Shown: positions 36,796-45,968, counted from the stretch's first letter. The stretch is 64,000 nt of DNA from Opitutales bacterium (GCA_017440935.1 JAFSAO010000004.1:16040-80039), one strand, 5' to 3'. Numbers and translations are program-made. The notes: generated by a model not told the origin, from the letters alone.

Positions 36796-38070
36796 ATGGA
36801 AGACACAAAAACACTTGTCGGAAACTTGCTCGTCGCGCAGAGCGGCGGTCCCACTCCCGTTATTAATGCCAGCCTCGCCGGCGTGATTTCCTCCGCGCTT
36901 CAGTTCGAGGACGATATTGAAGAAATTTACGGTGCGATTAACGGCGTTGAAGGTATCCTCAACGAGAACCTCATTGATTTGGCGGCGGAGTCTCAGCAAA
37001 CGGTGCGTTTGTTGAACACGACGCCGGGCGCCGCTCTCGGGAGTTGCCGCTACAAACTGCGTAAGGAAGAGGATTTTGCGCGTATTCTCGAAGTTTTTAA
37101 GGCGCACAATATCCGCTACTTCCACTACATCGGCGGGAACGACTCGCAGGATTCCTCCAAAAAAATCGCCGACTACTGCGCGGCTCAAGGCTACGAACTT
37201 CGCGTCATCGGCGTGCCGAAAACGATCGATAACGATTTGCCCGTGACGGATCATTGCCCGGGCTACGGGAGCACGATTAAATACATCGCGACGACGGTGC
37301 GGGAACTCACGTTCGATAGCGCTTCGCTCGGGCGCAACAACCTCGTGACCATCGTTGAAGTAATGGGGCGCGGGGCCGGATGGATTGCGGCAGGTTCTGT
37401 TCTCGCCAAGCGCAAGGGCGTGGCGACGGATGCGCCGCACATCGTGCTTTTGCCGGAAGTTCCGTTCAATGCGGACGCGTTTGCGGCTCGCGTGCAGGAA
37501 GTGCTTTCTCAACAAACGCATTGCGTTGTCGTCGCGGCGGAAGGGCTGAAAGATGCGGCGGGGAATTATCTTGGCGTCGGCGGAGCCGGTGTGGACGCGT
37601 TCGGGCACCCGACGCTTGGCGGGGTTTGCGAATTTTTGAAAAATATCGTCGAAGGCACGTTCGCGGGTGTCAAAACGCGTTGCTGCCGCCTTGGGCACGT
37701 TCAGCGCACGGCGTCGCACTGCGGTTCGCTTACGGACATTAACGAAGCGTTTGAAGCGGGCGCTGCTGCGGTGAAGGCGGCAGTTGCCGGAGAATCCGGA
37801 AAAATGATTGTTATCGTGCGCGATGAGCGGGAGCACTACTCGGTGCGCATGGAACTTTCGGAGCTCGACGGGATCGCGAACTGTGAAAAAATCGTTCCCG
37901 CGGCGTGGATCGGCGAAGACGGAATGTCGCTCAATCCCCAATTTGCGAAATATGCGCTTCCGCTGATTGTCGGCGAGCCGAAATTCGTTTACGAAAACGG
38001 GTTGCCGAAGTATGCGGAGCTTGCCCGTCACTTCGTCGACAAAAAATGTGCTCCGTATAACGCGGCTTAA
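36796..38070 (+). CDS. pfp: 6-phosphofructokinase, diphosphate-dependent type
   Basis: Phosphorylates fructose-6-phosphate in glycolysis. The 424-residue protein starts AQSGGPTPVINASLAG (nucleotide/PPi loop). The specificity sites read GGNDSQDS (about 112-119) and PKTIDNDLP (about 141-149). Asp after GGN and Lys in PKTIDND are features of PPi-using enzymes; ATP-PFKs have Gly in both. The Asp usual in GGD is Asn here, as in one group of PPi-type enzymes. MGRGAGWIAAGS and AEGLKDA follow. A PPi enzyme would make the step reversible. Enzyme assay is needed to settle the donor. Confidence 0.88.
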   Translation: MEDTKTLVGNLLVAQSGGPTPVINASLAGVISSALQFEDDIEEIYGAINGVEGILNENLIDLAAESQQTVRLLNTTPGAALGSCRYKLRKEEDFARILEVFKAHNIRYFHYIGGNDSQDSSKKIADYCAAQGYELRVIGVPKTIDNDLPVTDHCPGYGSTIKYIATTVRELTFDSASLGRNNLVTIVEVMGRGAGWIAAGSVLAKRKGVATDAPHIVLLPEVPFNADAFAARVQEVLSQQTHCVVVAAEGLKDAAGNYLGVGGAGVDAFGHPTLGGVCEFLKNIVEGTFAGVKTRCCRLGHVQRTASHCGSLTDINEAFEAGAAAVKAAVAGESGKMIVIVRDEREHYSVRMELSELDGIANCEKIVPAAWIGEDGMSLNPQFAKYALPLIVGEPKFVYENGLPKYAELARHFVDKKCAPYNAA

Positions 38071-38148
38071 TTTGAAATTGAGCTTGCAAAGCCGGATTTT
38101 GCCTCGGATAATTTTGGTCGTTTTAACAACACACTTCAGAGGAAAACT

Positions 38149-38973
38149 ATGAAATTGATCAAACTTGTTTCGATTATTGCGTTCGCGCTTGCATCCGGCT
38201 TTGCGTTCGCGGCTGCCCCGGGTAACATTGCTGTCGGTTCCGTTGAGGGAACGGTTGTTGTTACGGCTGCAGACGGCGTTGAAAAACAGCTCGTCGCCGG
38301 TTATGTTATTCGCGAAAATTCCCGTGTTTCTACGGACAAGGATTCGACGGCGAAATTCATCCTCGCCAACGGAACCGTCGTCGTTTTGAAACCGAACACG
38401 ACTCTTGATATTTCCCAGTTTGAGCAGAATAATCCGTCCGCCGTTGACGGGCAGGATTATTCCACGTTTGCTACGGAGCCCGAAGCAACTGCCGGCTCTC
38501 TGACAACGGTTCGCCTCGTGAAGGGCACGGCGCTGTTCAAGGTCGCAAAGCTTCTTCCGGGTTCCAAGCTCACGGTGAAGACGCACGGCGGGGATATCTC
38601 CGTTAAGGGAACCACGTTCTACGTTACCGTTAACGGTGCGTCCGTTAGCGCGGGTTGCATCGACGGTGCGATCGCCGTTTCTCCGACCGGGCGTGCAACG
38701 CTTACGTTGACTTCCGGCAAGTCCGCAACGATTTCCGGTGCGTCCGGCGCTCTTTCTTTCGGACGTGCGTCTGTCGCTCTGACGAATGAAGCCAAGACGG
38801 CATTTGCGGCAGAGGAAACAGGAAAGCCCTCGTCGTCGACTTCGACGGGAACGGGTTCTTCCGATGCTTTTGACGTGACGATGCCGCCGGCATCGGTTGA
38901 AGGAACGACGGGTTCGGATCGTATTCCGGAAGTCAATTCCGCGTCTTCCGTGGACGACGGACGAAAATACTAA
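38149..38973 (+). CDS. Exported FecR-domain protein, tandem copy 1
   Basis: A 274-residue protein with a signal peptide (MKLIKLVSIIAFALASGFAFA) and a good AGAGGA ribosome site. The FecR domain (about residues 25-190) shows GSVEGTVVVTAADGV, VAGYVIRENSRVSTDKDS, ANGTVVVLKPNTTL and VKGTTFYVTVNGASV. The C-terminal part is Ser/Thr-rich and disordered. Unlike the classic FecR there is no transmembrane helix or TonB receptor nearby, so iron signalling is not implied; such proteins are common in Verrucomicrobiota. Function unknown. It is closely paralogous to the next gene. Confidence 0.85.
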   Translation: MKLIKLVSIIAFALASGFAFAAAPGNIAVGSVEGTVVVTAADGVEKQLVAGYVIRENSRVSTDKDSTAKFILANGTVVVLKPNTTLDISQFEQNNPSAVDGQDYSTFATEPEATAGSLTTVRLVKGTALFKVAKLLPGSKLTVKTHGGDISVKGTTFYVTVNGASVSAGCIDGAIAVSPTGRATLTLTSGKSATISGASGALSFGRASVALTNEAKTAFAAEETGKPSSSTSTGTGSSDAFDVTMPPASVEGTTGSDRIPEVNSASSVDDGRKY

Positions 38974-38992
38974 TCGTTTCCGTCTGCGAAAA

Positions 38993-39038
38993 GAAAAAGA
39001 GCGAATCGCTTTGATGCGGTTCGCTCTTTTTCTTTTTT
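38993..39038 (+). terminator. Rho-independent terminator after fecR-like copy 1
   Basis: GAAAAAGAGCGAA pairs with TTCGCTCTTTTTC, with a short loop, followed by TTTTTT. Confidence 0.93.
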
Positions 39039-39206
39039 ATAATTTTTAAAAATTAATAATACCGTTTCGGTAGATTTTACTTGCGGCATTCTGATTTTTT
39101 TGCCTAACTTTCGGTGTGAATTTGACGTGTCCTCTTAGCTCATCGTGGTCATGCGCTTAAATTTACGAATTTTAACGAACAAAACACAAATAACATTAAA
39201 AACATC

Positions 39207-39995
39207 ATGAAATTAACGAAACTTGCTTCAATCTTCGCATTCGTGCTCGCTTCGAGCTTTGCGTTTGCCGCTGCGCCGGGAAATATTTCCGTCGGTTCCG
39301 TGGAGGGAACGGTGGTTGTAACTGCCGCCGACGGCGTTAAAACAAAACTCGTCGCCGGAGATATGCTGAAACAGAACACACGTATTTCGACGGAAAAGGA
39401 TTCGTCGGCAAAAATCGTTTTGGCAAACGGAACAGTTATTTTCCTGAAGCCGGATACGACGCTTGACGTTGCTCAATTCGAGCAAAACAACCCGTCTGCG
39501 GTCGACGGTCAGGATTATTCCGCATTTAAGGCTGAACCCGAAGCAACGGCGGGCTCCGTGACGACGGTGCGCATTGCGAGGGGAACGGCTTTCTTCAAAG
39601 TTGCGAAACTTCTCCCGGGTTCCAAGCTCACGGTGAAAACCCGTGTCGGCGACGTCGCTGTTAAAGGGACGACCTTTTATGTTTCCGTTAGCGGTGCGTC
39701 CGTGAATGCAGGTTGCATCGACGGCGTTATCGAAGTTACTCCGGCCGGGCGCGCTTCTCTCACGTTGACTGCCGGAAAATCCGCGACGATTTCGGAAACG
39801 GGAACGCTTTCGTTTGAACGTGTTTCTTCTACTTTGTCGGATGAAGCCGCTGCCGCTTTTGACAGCGGAGAAGACGACCGCGTTTCTTCGTTCGGTAGTG
39901 CTTCGGGCTCCGTTTTCGACGTTACGATGCCTCCGGCGGCTGTCGAAGGTCCGAATGCGGATCGTATTCCGGTCAATTCCGCAAGTTCTCTCTAA
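39207..39995 (+). CDS. Exported FecR-domain protein, tandem copy 2
   Basis: A 262-residue paralog of the preceding gene with the same signal peptide style and identical segments such as FEQNNPSAVDGQDYS and KVAKLLPGSKLTVKT. The two diverge most in the Ser-rich C-terminal tail, both ending in DVTMPPA...DRIP...NSAS. Each gene has its own promoter region and terminator, so they were duplicated as complete units and can be expressed separately. No function is known. Confidence 0.85.
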   Translation: MKLTKLASIFAFVLASSFAFAAAPGNISVGSVEGTVVVTAADGVKTKLVAGDMLKQNTRISTEKDSSAKIVLANGTVIFLKPDTTLDVAQFEQNNPSAVDGQDYSAFKAEPEATAGSVTTVRIARGTAFFKVAKLLPGSKLTVKTRVGDVAVKGTTFYVSVSGASVNAGCIDGVIEVTPAGRASLTLTAGKSATISETGTLSFERVSSTLSDEAAAAFDSGEDDRVSSFGSASGSVFDVTMPPAAVEGPNADRIPVNSASSL

Positions 39996-40011
39996 TCGGA
40001 GAAGTTTCTTA

Positions 40012-40052
40012 AAAAAGGGCGAAGCGCAAAATGCGTTTCGCCCTTTTTCTTT
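40012..40052 (+). terminator. Rho-independent terminator after fecR-like copy 2
   Basis: AAAAAAGGGCGAA pairs with TTTCGCCCTTTTTC, followed by a T run. Confidence 0.92.
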
Positions 40053-40132
40053 TTTTCAAAAAAAAATCTACCAAATAGGTAGAAAATGCTTGCCTTGCAC
40101 AAAATCATTCGGCAAAGTATTCGGCATAGTCT

Positions 40133-40369
40133 CGCTCAGCGAGTCTGATCTTTTATCTTTAGTAACAGTTTTTTTCTTGGGACAGCTCCAACGTTCTCAA
40201 TGCTGAGGATTGTGCCGTGTAAAAATGACTTACGGGTAAAACTTCGGATTTCACTAAGCGAATGTAGATTTTCGGAGGAAGGCATAGCCTTTTTCCGGGT
40301 TCAATAGATTAGATGAAGTTAGTTGTTAAACCCTTCCCGTGTGTCATAGCACACGGGAAGGTCATTTTT
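40133..40369 (+). ncRNA. Candidate structured ncRNA or long leader upstream of glgA
   Basis: This stretch has no open frame of note. A promoter-like TTGCAC-17-TATTCG occurs at about 40096-40124. It is followed by a CTCGCT/AGCGAG hairpin, an internal AAGGC/GCCTT hairpin near 40282 and a strong terminal hairpin CCTTCCCGTGTG/CACACGGGAAGG (40332-40361) with a short T run. The size of about 230 bases fits 6S RNA, but I cannot match the 6S, RNase P, tmRNA or SRP consensus. It could also be an attenuator for glgA, whose start lies 130 bases downstream. Confidence 0.4.
40332..40369 (+). terminator. Strong hairpin terminator ending the candidate ncRNA
   Basis: A 12-base-pair perfect stem (CCTTCCCGTGTG/CACACGGGAAGG) with a six-base loop, followed by TCATTTTT. 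The T run is interrupted, so termination may be partial. Confidence 0.75.
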
Positions 40370-40498
40370 AGGACGGGCCGCTTTTTATGTGCGTGTTCCC
40401 GTGAGTGTTTGCCCTTTACGCAATCGTTTTTTTCCGCGATAATTCCGCAAGGATTCACCCCCGTTAATAATTCTTAACCACAAGAAAATTCTCCTACT

Positions 40499-42214
40499 AT
40501 GAAAATTTTGATGATTTCTCCTGAAATCGCTCCGTATTCCAAGACGGGCGGACTCGGTGATGCCGTTGCGGCTTTGACAAAAGCCGTTGCTGAGCGCGGG
40601 CACGAGGTGCGCGTTTTTACGCCGCTTTACGGTTCCGTTAAGCGCGTCGGCGAATGGACTCCGTATCCCGATCCCGTTCGCGTGGAGCTCGGCTTCGGGA
40701 TGTTTGCGGATTGCCGTGTTTGGGAAGTGCCGTTTCACAAGGCTCAAATCAATTTCTGCGAATACAATCATTTCTTCGGCGCGCCGGAAGTTTACTCTCA
40801 GCGCAAGGATGACGCATACCGCTTTGCGTTTTTCTGTCGTGCGGCAATTGATTTTTGCGAACAGGCAAACTGGATTCCGGATATTGTGCACTGCCACGAC
40901 TGGACGACCGGGCTTGTTCCCGCGATGCTCAACACGCGTGACAACTGGCGTCGTATCGCTCGCGCGGGAACGGTATTCACGATTCACAACCTCCAGCACC
41001 AGGGGCTTTGCGAAAAAGGAATCATTGATTATCTCGGTCTGCCGTGGGGGCTTTTCACGGACGACAACTACGAATGTCTCGGCGGGCTGAACATGATGAA
41101 GGGCGCGCTTTATCATTCGACGAAAATTACGACTGTTTCTCCGACTTACGCCTACGAAATCCAAACCCCGCAGTATGGCTTCGGAATTGACCACGTTTTG
41201 CGCCACCGCGCTCGGGATTTGACCGGAATTATTAACGGAATCGACTATCAGGAATGGTCTCCGCTCGTGGATAAATACATTCCCGCACACTACAATGCGG
41301 ATGATTTTACGGGAAAAAGAATCTGCAAGGCGGAACTGCAAAAAGCCTGCGGGCTTCCCGTGAAGGAAAACGTTCCCGTGTTCGGAGTCGTTTCCCGCCT
41401 TTACGATCAGAAAGGATTGGATTTATTCGCCGGAATTCTTCCGGAATTGCTTTCCCGCGCGGAAATGCAGGTCGTGTTGCTCGGGAGCGGCGATCCCGCT
41501 CTGGAAAGCGCATTCGGGCGCCTCGCCGCGCAGTTCCCGACAAAAATGTATGCGAGAATCGGATACGATAACAAACTCTCGCACATGATTGAAGCGGGCT
41601 CGGACTTCTTTGTGATGCCGTCGCGATTTGAACCTTGCGGCCTTAACCAAATGTATTCCATGGCCTACGGCACGTTGCCGATTGTGCGCACGACGGGCGG
41701 TCTCGTCGATACCGTCGCCGCGTGGTCGCCGAATGCTCCGGGGCAGGGCACGGGCATTAACTTCCAGGATGCGGATCAGCAGGCGTTGCTCTGGGCGGTG
41801 GAACGCGCACTCCAGCTGTATTACGATTATTCCTCGGATTATTACGCAGTGCGCCGCAATGCGATGTGCCGCGACTTTTCGTGGGATCGCTCCGTCGATA
41901 AATACGAAGAAGTTTATCAAAGTGCCGTCGAGATGCGCAAAGGTGCGTTCCCGCCGCCGCCGAAATTTGTGAAACCGGAACCGAAGCAGGTCGCTCCCGC
42001 GCCGGCGCCGAAGAAGGAAAAACAGGAAGCTCCGAAGTCTGCAGCTCCGGCTCCGGTCGTCGATACCGCGCCGAAACCCGAGACGGTAGCAAAACCCGTG
42101 GAGGAGAAGCCCGCGTCGTTGCCGAAAGCAACTTCCGTAAAGGCGACTCCCGCGAAAAAGAACGTTCCCGCAAAGAAATCTTCGAGAAAAAAGTCTTCCC
42201 GTAAGAAAAAGTAA
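40499..42214 (+). CDS. glgA: Glycogen synthase (ADP-glucose type) with Lys/Ala/Pro-rich C-terminal tail
   Basis: Extends alpha-1,4-glucan from ADP-glucose. The GT5 core (residues 1-480) has the N-terminal EIAPYSKTGGLGD (ADP-glucose-binding Lys), HCHDWTTGLVP, VSPTYAYEI, and the C-terminal PSRFEPCGLNQMYSMAYGTLP block. After the core, about 85 residues are low-complexity: Lys/Pro/Ala/Val-rich, ending in repeated SRKKS. This tail is not a normal part of GlgA and resembles histone-H1-like tails. It may bind nucleic acid or the glycogen/cell envelope, but this is a guess. No glgB/glgC/glgP are adjacent. Confidence 0.95.
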   Translation: MKILMISPEIAPYSKTGGLGDAVAALTKAVAERGHEVRVFTPLYGSVKRVGEWTPYPDPVRVELGFGMFADCRVWEVPFHKAQINFCEYNHFFGAPEVYSQRKDDAYRFAFFCRAAIDFCEQANWIPDIVHCHDWTTGLVPAMLNTRDNWRRIARAGTVFTIHNLQHQGLCEKGIIDYLGLPWGLFTDDNYECLGGLNMMKGALYHSTKITTVSPTYAYEIQTPQYGFGIDHVLRHRARDLTGIINGIDYQEWSPLVDKYIPAHYNADDFTGKRICKAELQKACGLPVKENVPVFGVVSRLYDQKGLDLFAGILPELLSRAEMQVVLLGSGDPALESAFGRLAAQFPTKMYARIGYDNKLSHMIEAGSDFFVMPSRFEPCGLNQMYSMAYGTLPIVRTTGGLVDTVAAWSPNAPGQGTGINFQDADQQALLWAVERALQLYYDYSSDYYAVRRNAMCRDFSWDRSVDKYEEVYQSAVEMRKGAFPPPPKFVKPEPKQVAPAPAPKKEKQEAPKSAAPAPVVDTAPKPETVAKPVEEKPASLPKATSVKATPAKKNVPAKKSSRKKSSRKKK

Positions 42215-42257
42215 TCCTGCAGACCGGCGTTATTCGCTAAGAAATCGTTCATCCTTT

Positions 42258-42289
42258 AAACCCGTGCGGGCGTTCCCGCACGGGTTTTT
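42258..42289 (+). terminator. Terminator containing the dispersed word
   Basis: CCCGTGCGGG pairs with CCCGCACGGG around CGTT, followed by TTTTTAT. One full GCGTTCCCGC word forms the loop and right arm. Confidence 0.9.
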
Positions 42290-42343
42290 ATCTTTACGCC
42301 CGCACGGGGAAGGGGTAGGCTGTCCCCTCGCATTACTACAAAA

Positions 42344-43537
42344 ATGAGCAACACCTGTTCTCCTCTTTCAGTTTGGGCAAGCAACATTGCGCCGTCGCCG
42401 ACGTTGGCAGTCGATGCCAAAGCGAAGGCGCTCAAAGCCGAAGGCAAAGACGTCTGCGGTTTCGGTGCCGGCGAACCGGATTTTGACACGCCTCAGTTCA
42501 TCAAAGACGCGTGTATTAAGGCGCTTTCCGAAGGGAAAACGAAGTATGTTCCCACGCCCGGAATTTTGCCTTTGCGCAAGGCAATTGCGGCGGATTATGC
42601 CGCTCGCGGCTTCCGCAATGTTACGGAGGCGAATGTCGTGCTTAGCCCGGGAGGAAAAATGTCCTGCTACCTTGCTGTCGTGGCGACAATCAGCCCCGGA
42701 GACGAAGTGATTATTCCTGCACCGTATTGGGTTAGCTATCCGGAAATGGTAAAACTCGCCGGCGGCACGCCGAAATTTATTCTCGCGGAAGACTCTGCCG
42801 GGTTCAAAATCACGCCGGAACAACTTCGTGCAGCGATTACGCCGAAAACAAGAATGCTCATTCTCACCTCGCCGTCGAATCCGACGGGCGCGGTCTATTC
42901 CCGCGAAGAACTCGAAGCGCTGGTCGCAATCGCCGTTGAACACAATATTTACATCCTTTCCGACGAAATTTACGCGCATTTGACTTACGACGGTGTGGCA
43001 TCAAGCCATCCTGCGACATTCTCCGAGCGCGCGTCCGAGCTCGTCATCACGGCGTCCGGTTTTGCAAAAACTTATGCGATGACCGGCTGGCGCCTCGGCA
43101 CCATCGTTGCTCCGCTTCCCGTCGCGAAAGCGATTGCCAATTTGCAGAGCCAAATGTCTTCGAACTGCACGAGTTTTGCTCAGTTCGGCGCACTTGCCGT
43201 TTACGAACAGCCGGAAAAAGCGCAGGAGGCGATTGATGAAATGCTTGCGACTTTCGATCGCCGCCGGAAGATGCTCTGGGAAGGTCTCAACGCAATTCCC
43301 GGAATTTCCTGCTACCGTTCGCAGGGCGCATTTTATCTGTTCCCGAACATCAAATCATTCGGACTGAGTTCTTCGGAGTTTGCGGCGAAACTTTTGGAAG
43401 AAGAGCTTGTCGCCGTCGTTCCCGGGGTCGCTTTCGGTGCGGAAGGCTATATGCGCCTCAGCTATGCGACGTCCGACGAGATTATCAAAAAAGGTCTCGA
43501 ACGTATCGCCCGTTTCTGCGCAAAATTGCGTGGTTAA
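42344..43537 (+). CDS. Class I aminotransferase, aspartate aminotransferase-like
   Basis: A PLP enzyme of 397 residues in the AspB-like (Ib) subgroup. Features are [11 protein letters not shown] near the N-terminus, [29 protein letters not shown] with the substrate-binding Asn, [12 protein letters not shown], and the PLP Lys in [15 protein letters not shown]. Arg in YMRLSYA near the end binds the substrate carboxylate. It most likely converts aspartate and 2-oxoglutarate to oxaloacetate and glutamate; other acidic or aromatic substrates are possible. Confidence 0.93.
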   Translation: MSNTCSPLSVWASNIAPSPTLAVDAKAKALKAEGKDVCGFGAGEPDFDTPQFIKDACIKALSEGKTKYVPTPGILPLRKAIAADYAARGFRNVTEANVVLSPGGKMSCYLAVVATISPGDEVIIPAPYWVSYPEMVKLAGGTPKFILAEDSAGFKITPEQLRAAITPKTRMLILTSPSNPTGAVYSREELEALVAIAVEHNIYILSDEIYAHLTYDGVASSHPATFSERASELVITASGFAKTYAMTGWRLGTIVAPLPVAKAIANLQSQMSSNCTSFAQFGALAVYEQPEKAQEAIDEMLATFDRRRKMLWEGLNAIPGISCYRSQGAFYLFPNIKSFGLSSSEFAAKLLEEELVAVVPGVAFGAEGYMRLSYATSDEIIKKGLERIARFCAKLRG

Positions 43538-43646
43538 AATTAGAAATGAGGAATTAGAAATTCGTGACGAGGAAACAGTGCTCGGAGACCGGCAACGTGT
43601 TGTAAGAAATCCGATCACTTCTTCCTAATTTCTAATTCCTCATTTT
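43537..43646. repeat. Intergenic palindromic repeat, family B, copy 2
   Basis: AAAATTAGAAATGAGGAATTAG on the left is mirrored by TTCCTAATTTCTAATTCCTC on the right, enclosing about 60 unrelated bases. It starts at the stop of the aminotransferase gene. Confidence 0.8.
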
Positions 43647-43670
43647 TTTTTTTTCAAAAAACCGACCGCC

Positions 43671-45206
43671 ATGATTGATCTTTTAAAAACGGAGTTGGCG
43701 GCGCTCCAAAAAATCAGTTCTGCCGCCGTTCGTGCAGAGAACGGTGCGACGCTTTTGGAGCAGGTTTTGGATATTTTGAGCCGCGAAATGTCGATGCTCC
43801 GCGGCACGTTTACGCTACGGCACGGCGATACGTTTTGCATCGAAGTTTCCCACGGTTTGGACGAGGGCGAGCGCCGACGCGGGATTTATCGTCTCGGAGT
43901 AGGAATCACGGGAACGGTGGCGGAGACGGGAACGCCGTGTTTGGTGCCCGATATTTCCAAAGACAACCGTTTTCTGAACCTGACCGGCGCACGCGCGGAA
44001 AGCCGTGGAATTGCGTTTCTTTGTGTTCCCGTCATGCATCGGGAAGATGTCATTGGCACGCTGAGCATCGACTGCGAAAAAGAGCCGCTTCCGCGCTTAC
44101 AGGAAAAACTGCGTTTTTTGGAAATTGTCGGCAGTTTGGCGGCGGAAGCGGTTGCCGAGCGACTTCAGGCGGGAAAAGAACGCGATGCTCTGAAACGCGA
44201 AAATCTCCAACTGCGCGAATTTATCGGCGAAGCCGAAGGCCTCGGACAAATTGTCGGTAACTCGGCGCTGATTCGCGGTGTTTGCGACGAAATTCGCCAA
44301 GTCGCTCCGCTGGACGTTCCCGTGCTGATTCGCGGAGCGTCCGGGACGGGAAAAGAACTTGCGGCGGCGGAAATCCACGCGCGTAGCACTCGCACGGGAA
44401 AACCTTTCGTGAAGCTAAACTGCGCAGCTCTTCCGGAGCATCTTCTCGAAGCGGAGCTTTTCGGTTACGAAAAAGGTTTATTCGCGGGAGCGACTTCACG
44501 GCGCTCCGGGCGCATCGCCGACGCCGACGGCGGAACGCTTTTTCTCGATGAAATCAGCGAGCTTTCTCCCGCCCTTCAAATCAAAATTCTGCAGCTGATT
44601 CAGGAAAAAACTTATCGACGCCTCGGCGCCTCCACGGAATCCCGTGCAGACGTGCGTTTCATCGCGGCAACGAGCCGGGATTTGGAGGAAATGCTCTCGC
44701 AGGGAAAACTCCTCGAGGAATTTTTCTACCGAATCAACGTTTTCCCGATTATTCTGCCGGAACTTGCCAAGCGTCGTTGCGACATCATTCCGCTCGCCGA
44801 GCATTTTATCCGGAAATTCAATTTGCGCTACGGGAAAAAAATTCGCCGCCTTTCGACGCCGGCAATCAACCTGCTCGTTTCCTACACTTGGCCGGGAAAT
44901 GTGCGGGAACTCGAAGCGTGCATTGAGCGCGCCGTGCTGACCGCGCGCGACGAGTGCGTCCGTAGCTACAACTTGCCGCCGTCGCTCCAAAACGACAGTG
45001 CGGGCGACACACGCCTGCGCTCCGACGATTTGACGTTGCCCTACAAAACGCTCGTCGATGAGTTTGAGCGCGAACTGCTCGTGGAATCACTCAAGCGGCA
45101 CGAGGGAAATATGTCCGCCGCCGCTCGCGAGCTTCGCCTTTCCGCACGGCTCATGCACTACAAAGTGCACAAACTCGGCATCGAACTCAAACCGATGAAA
45201 AACTGA
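43671..45206 (+). CDS. Sigma-54-dependent transcriptional activator with GAF domain and altered GAFTGA loop
   Basis: A NifA-like enhancer-binding protein of 511 residues. It has an N-terminal GAF domain (about 20-165), an AAA+ motor with Walker A GASGTGKE (about 222) and Walker B GGTLFLDEI (about 287), and a Fis-type HTH at the C-terminus (about 465-505, NMSAAARELRLS). The loop that contacts sigma-54 normally reads GAFTGA; here it is GLFAGA (about 271-276), lacking the key Thr. rpoN is in the same window. It may be a specialised activator or one that has lost sigma-54 activation. The downstream hydrolase gene starts three bases after its stop. Confidence 0.92.
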   Translation: MIDLLKTELAALQKISSAAVRAENGATLLEQVLDILSREMSMLRGTFTLRHGDTFCIEVSHGLDEGERRRGIYRLGVGITGTVAETGTPCLVPDISKDNRFLNLTGARAESRGIAFLCVPVMHREDVIGTLSIDCEKEPLPRLQEKLRFLEIVGSLAAEAVAERLQAGKERDALKRENLQLREFIGEAEGLGQIVGNSALIRGVCDEIRQVAPLDVPVLIRGASGTGKELAAAEIHARSTRTGKPFVKLNCAALPEHLLEAELFGYEKGLFAGATSRRSGRIADADGGTLFLDEISELSPALQIKILQLIQEKTYRRLGASTESRADVRFIAATSRDLEEMLSQGKLLEEFFYRINVFPIILPELAKRRCDIIPLAEHFIRKFNLRYGKKIRRLSTPAINLLVSYTWPGNVRELEACIERAVLTARDECVRSYNLPPSLQNDSAGDTRLRSDDLTLPYKTLVDEFERELLVESLKRHEGNMSAAARELRLSARLMHYKVHKLGIELKPMKN

Positions 45207-45209
45207 ACG

Positions 45210-45968
45210 ATGGATGCGGAGCAAACATCGGTTTCCACGAAAAGTCTCTCGGGCGCGTCGATTCTTGCGTTACACGGCTTCACGGGAGCGGGAGAAGATT
45301 TTGAGTATCTGAAAAATCATTACGCAAAAAATTGTTTTTGGGATGCGCCGGACTTGCCGCCGTTTCCGCTTTCCGCTCTTTGCAAATTTCTGCGGGAACG
45401 CTGGGAAAAGCTCGCGGGAACGCCGCGGATCCTGCTCGGATACTCCATGGGAGGGCGCATCGCGCTCCATTTGGCTCGGGAAATTTCTTGGACTCCGCTC
45501 GATTCGCTCGTGCTCATTTCCGCTTCTCCGGGAATCTCCGACGCACAGGCGCGTGCGGCTCGGCGTGCTTCCGACGAAGTTTTGGCAAAAAAAATTGAAA
45601 CTCTCGCATCGGCGGAAATATTTTATGCGGAGTGGAAAAAACATCCGCTGATTGCGACGCAACGTCGTCTTCCGTCGCCGTGGCGGGAACGCTTGTCTGC
45701 ACGGAGAGCAGCGGCGGATTGGCGCGTTTGGGCTGCGCACTTGCGTTTGCTCGGGACGGGAACGCTTCCTCCTTTGTGGGAAAATCTTCACGAAATTTCC
45801 GCACCGAAAGTAACACTTGTCGTCGGCGAGGAAGATGCGAAATTTTGTGCCATCGCTGAAAAAATGCGGATGAAACTTCCGCGCTCCCGTGTTGTTGTCG
45901 TTCCCGCGAGCGGACATTCCCCGCATCTGGAAAACGCGGAATTTTTCACCGATTGTGAGCCTTTTTGA
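45210..45968 (+). CDS. Alpha/beta hydrolase, MenH-like
   Basis: A 252-residue alpha/beta-hydrolase. The oxyanion segment is LHGFTGAGEDF, the nucleophile elbow GYSMGGRIAL (Ser about 82), and the catalytic His is in SGHSPHLENAE, with a likely Asp in VVGEEDAKF. These match MenH, the menaquinone-pathway enzyme that makes SHCHC, and the length fits. However, no other men genes are in the window, and close relatives hydrolyse other substrates. It is tightly linked to the sigma-54 activator gene and may be its regulatory target or a chance operon partner. Confidence 0.75.
   Translation: MDAEQTSVSTKSLSGASILALHGFTGAGEDFEYLKNHYAKNCFWDAPDLPPFPLSALCKFLRERWEKLAGTPRILLGYSMGGRIALHLAREISWTPLDSLVLISASPGISDAQARAARRASDEVLAKKIETLASAEIFYAEWKKHPLIATQRRLPSPWRERLSARRAAADWRVWAAHLRLLGTGTLPPLWENLHEISAPKVTLVVGEEDAKFCAIAEKMRMKLPRSRVVVVPASGHSPHLENAEFFTDCEPF

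Noticed and set aside
36748..38586. 612-codon minus-strand open frame opposite pfp and fecR copy 1
   Set aside because: It spans two well-supported genes on the other strand and shows no family features.
40133..40369. Assignment of the glgA-upstream RNA as SRP RNA because of a GGAGGAAGGC stretch
   Set aside because: The SRP core GGUCAGGUCCGGAAGGAAGCA is not present and the pairing does not form the conserved loops.
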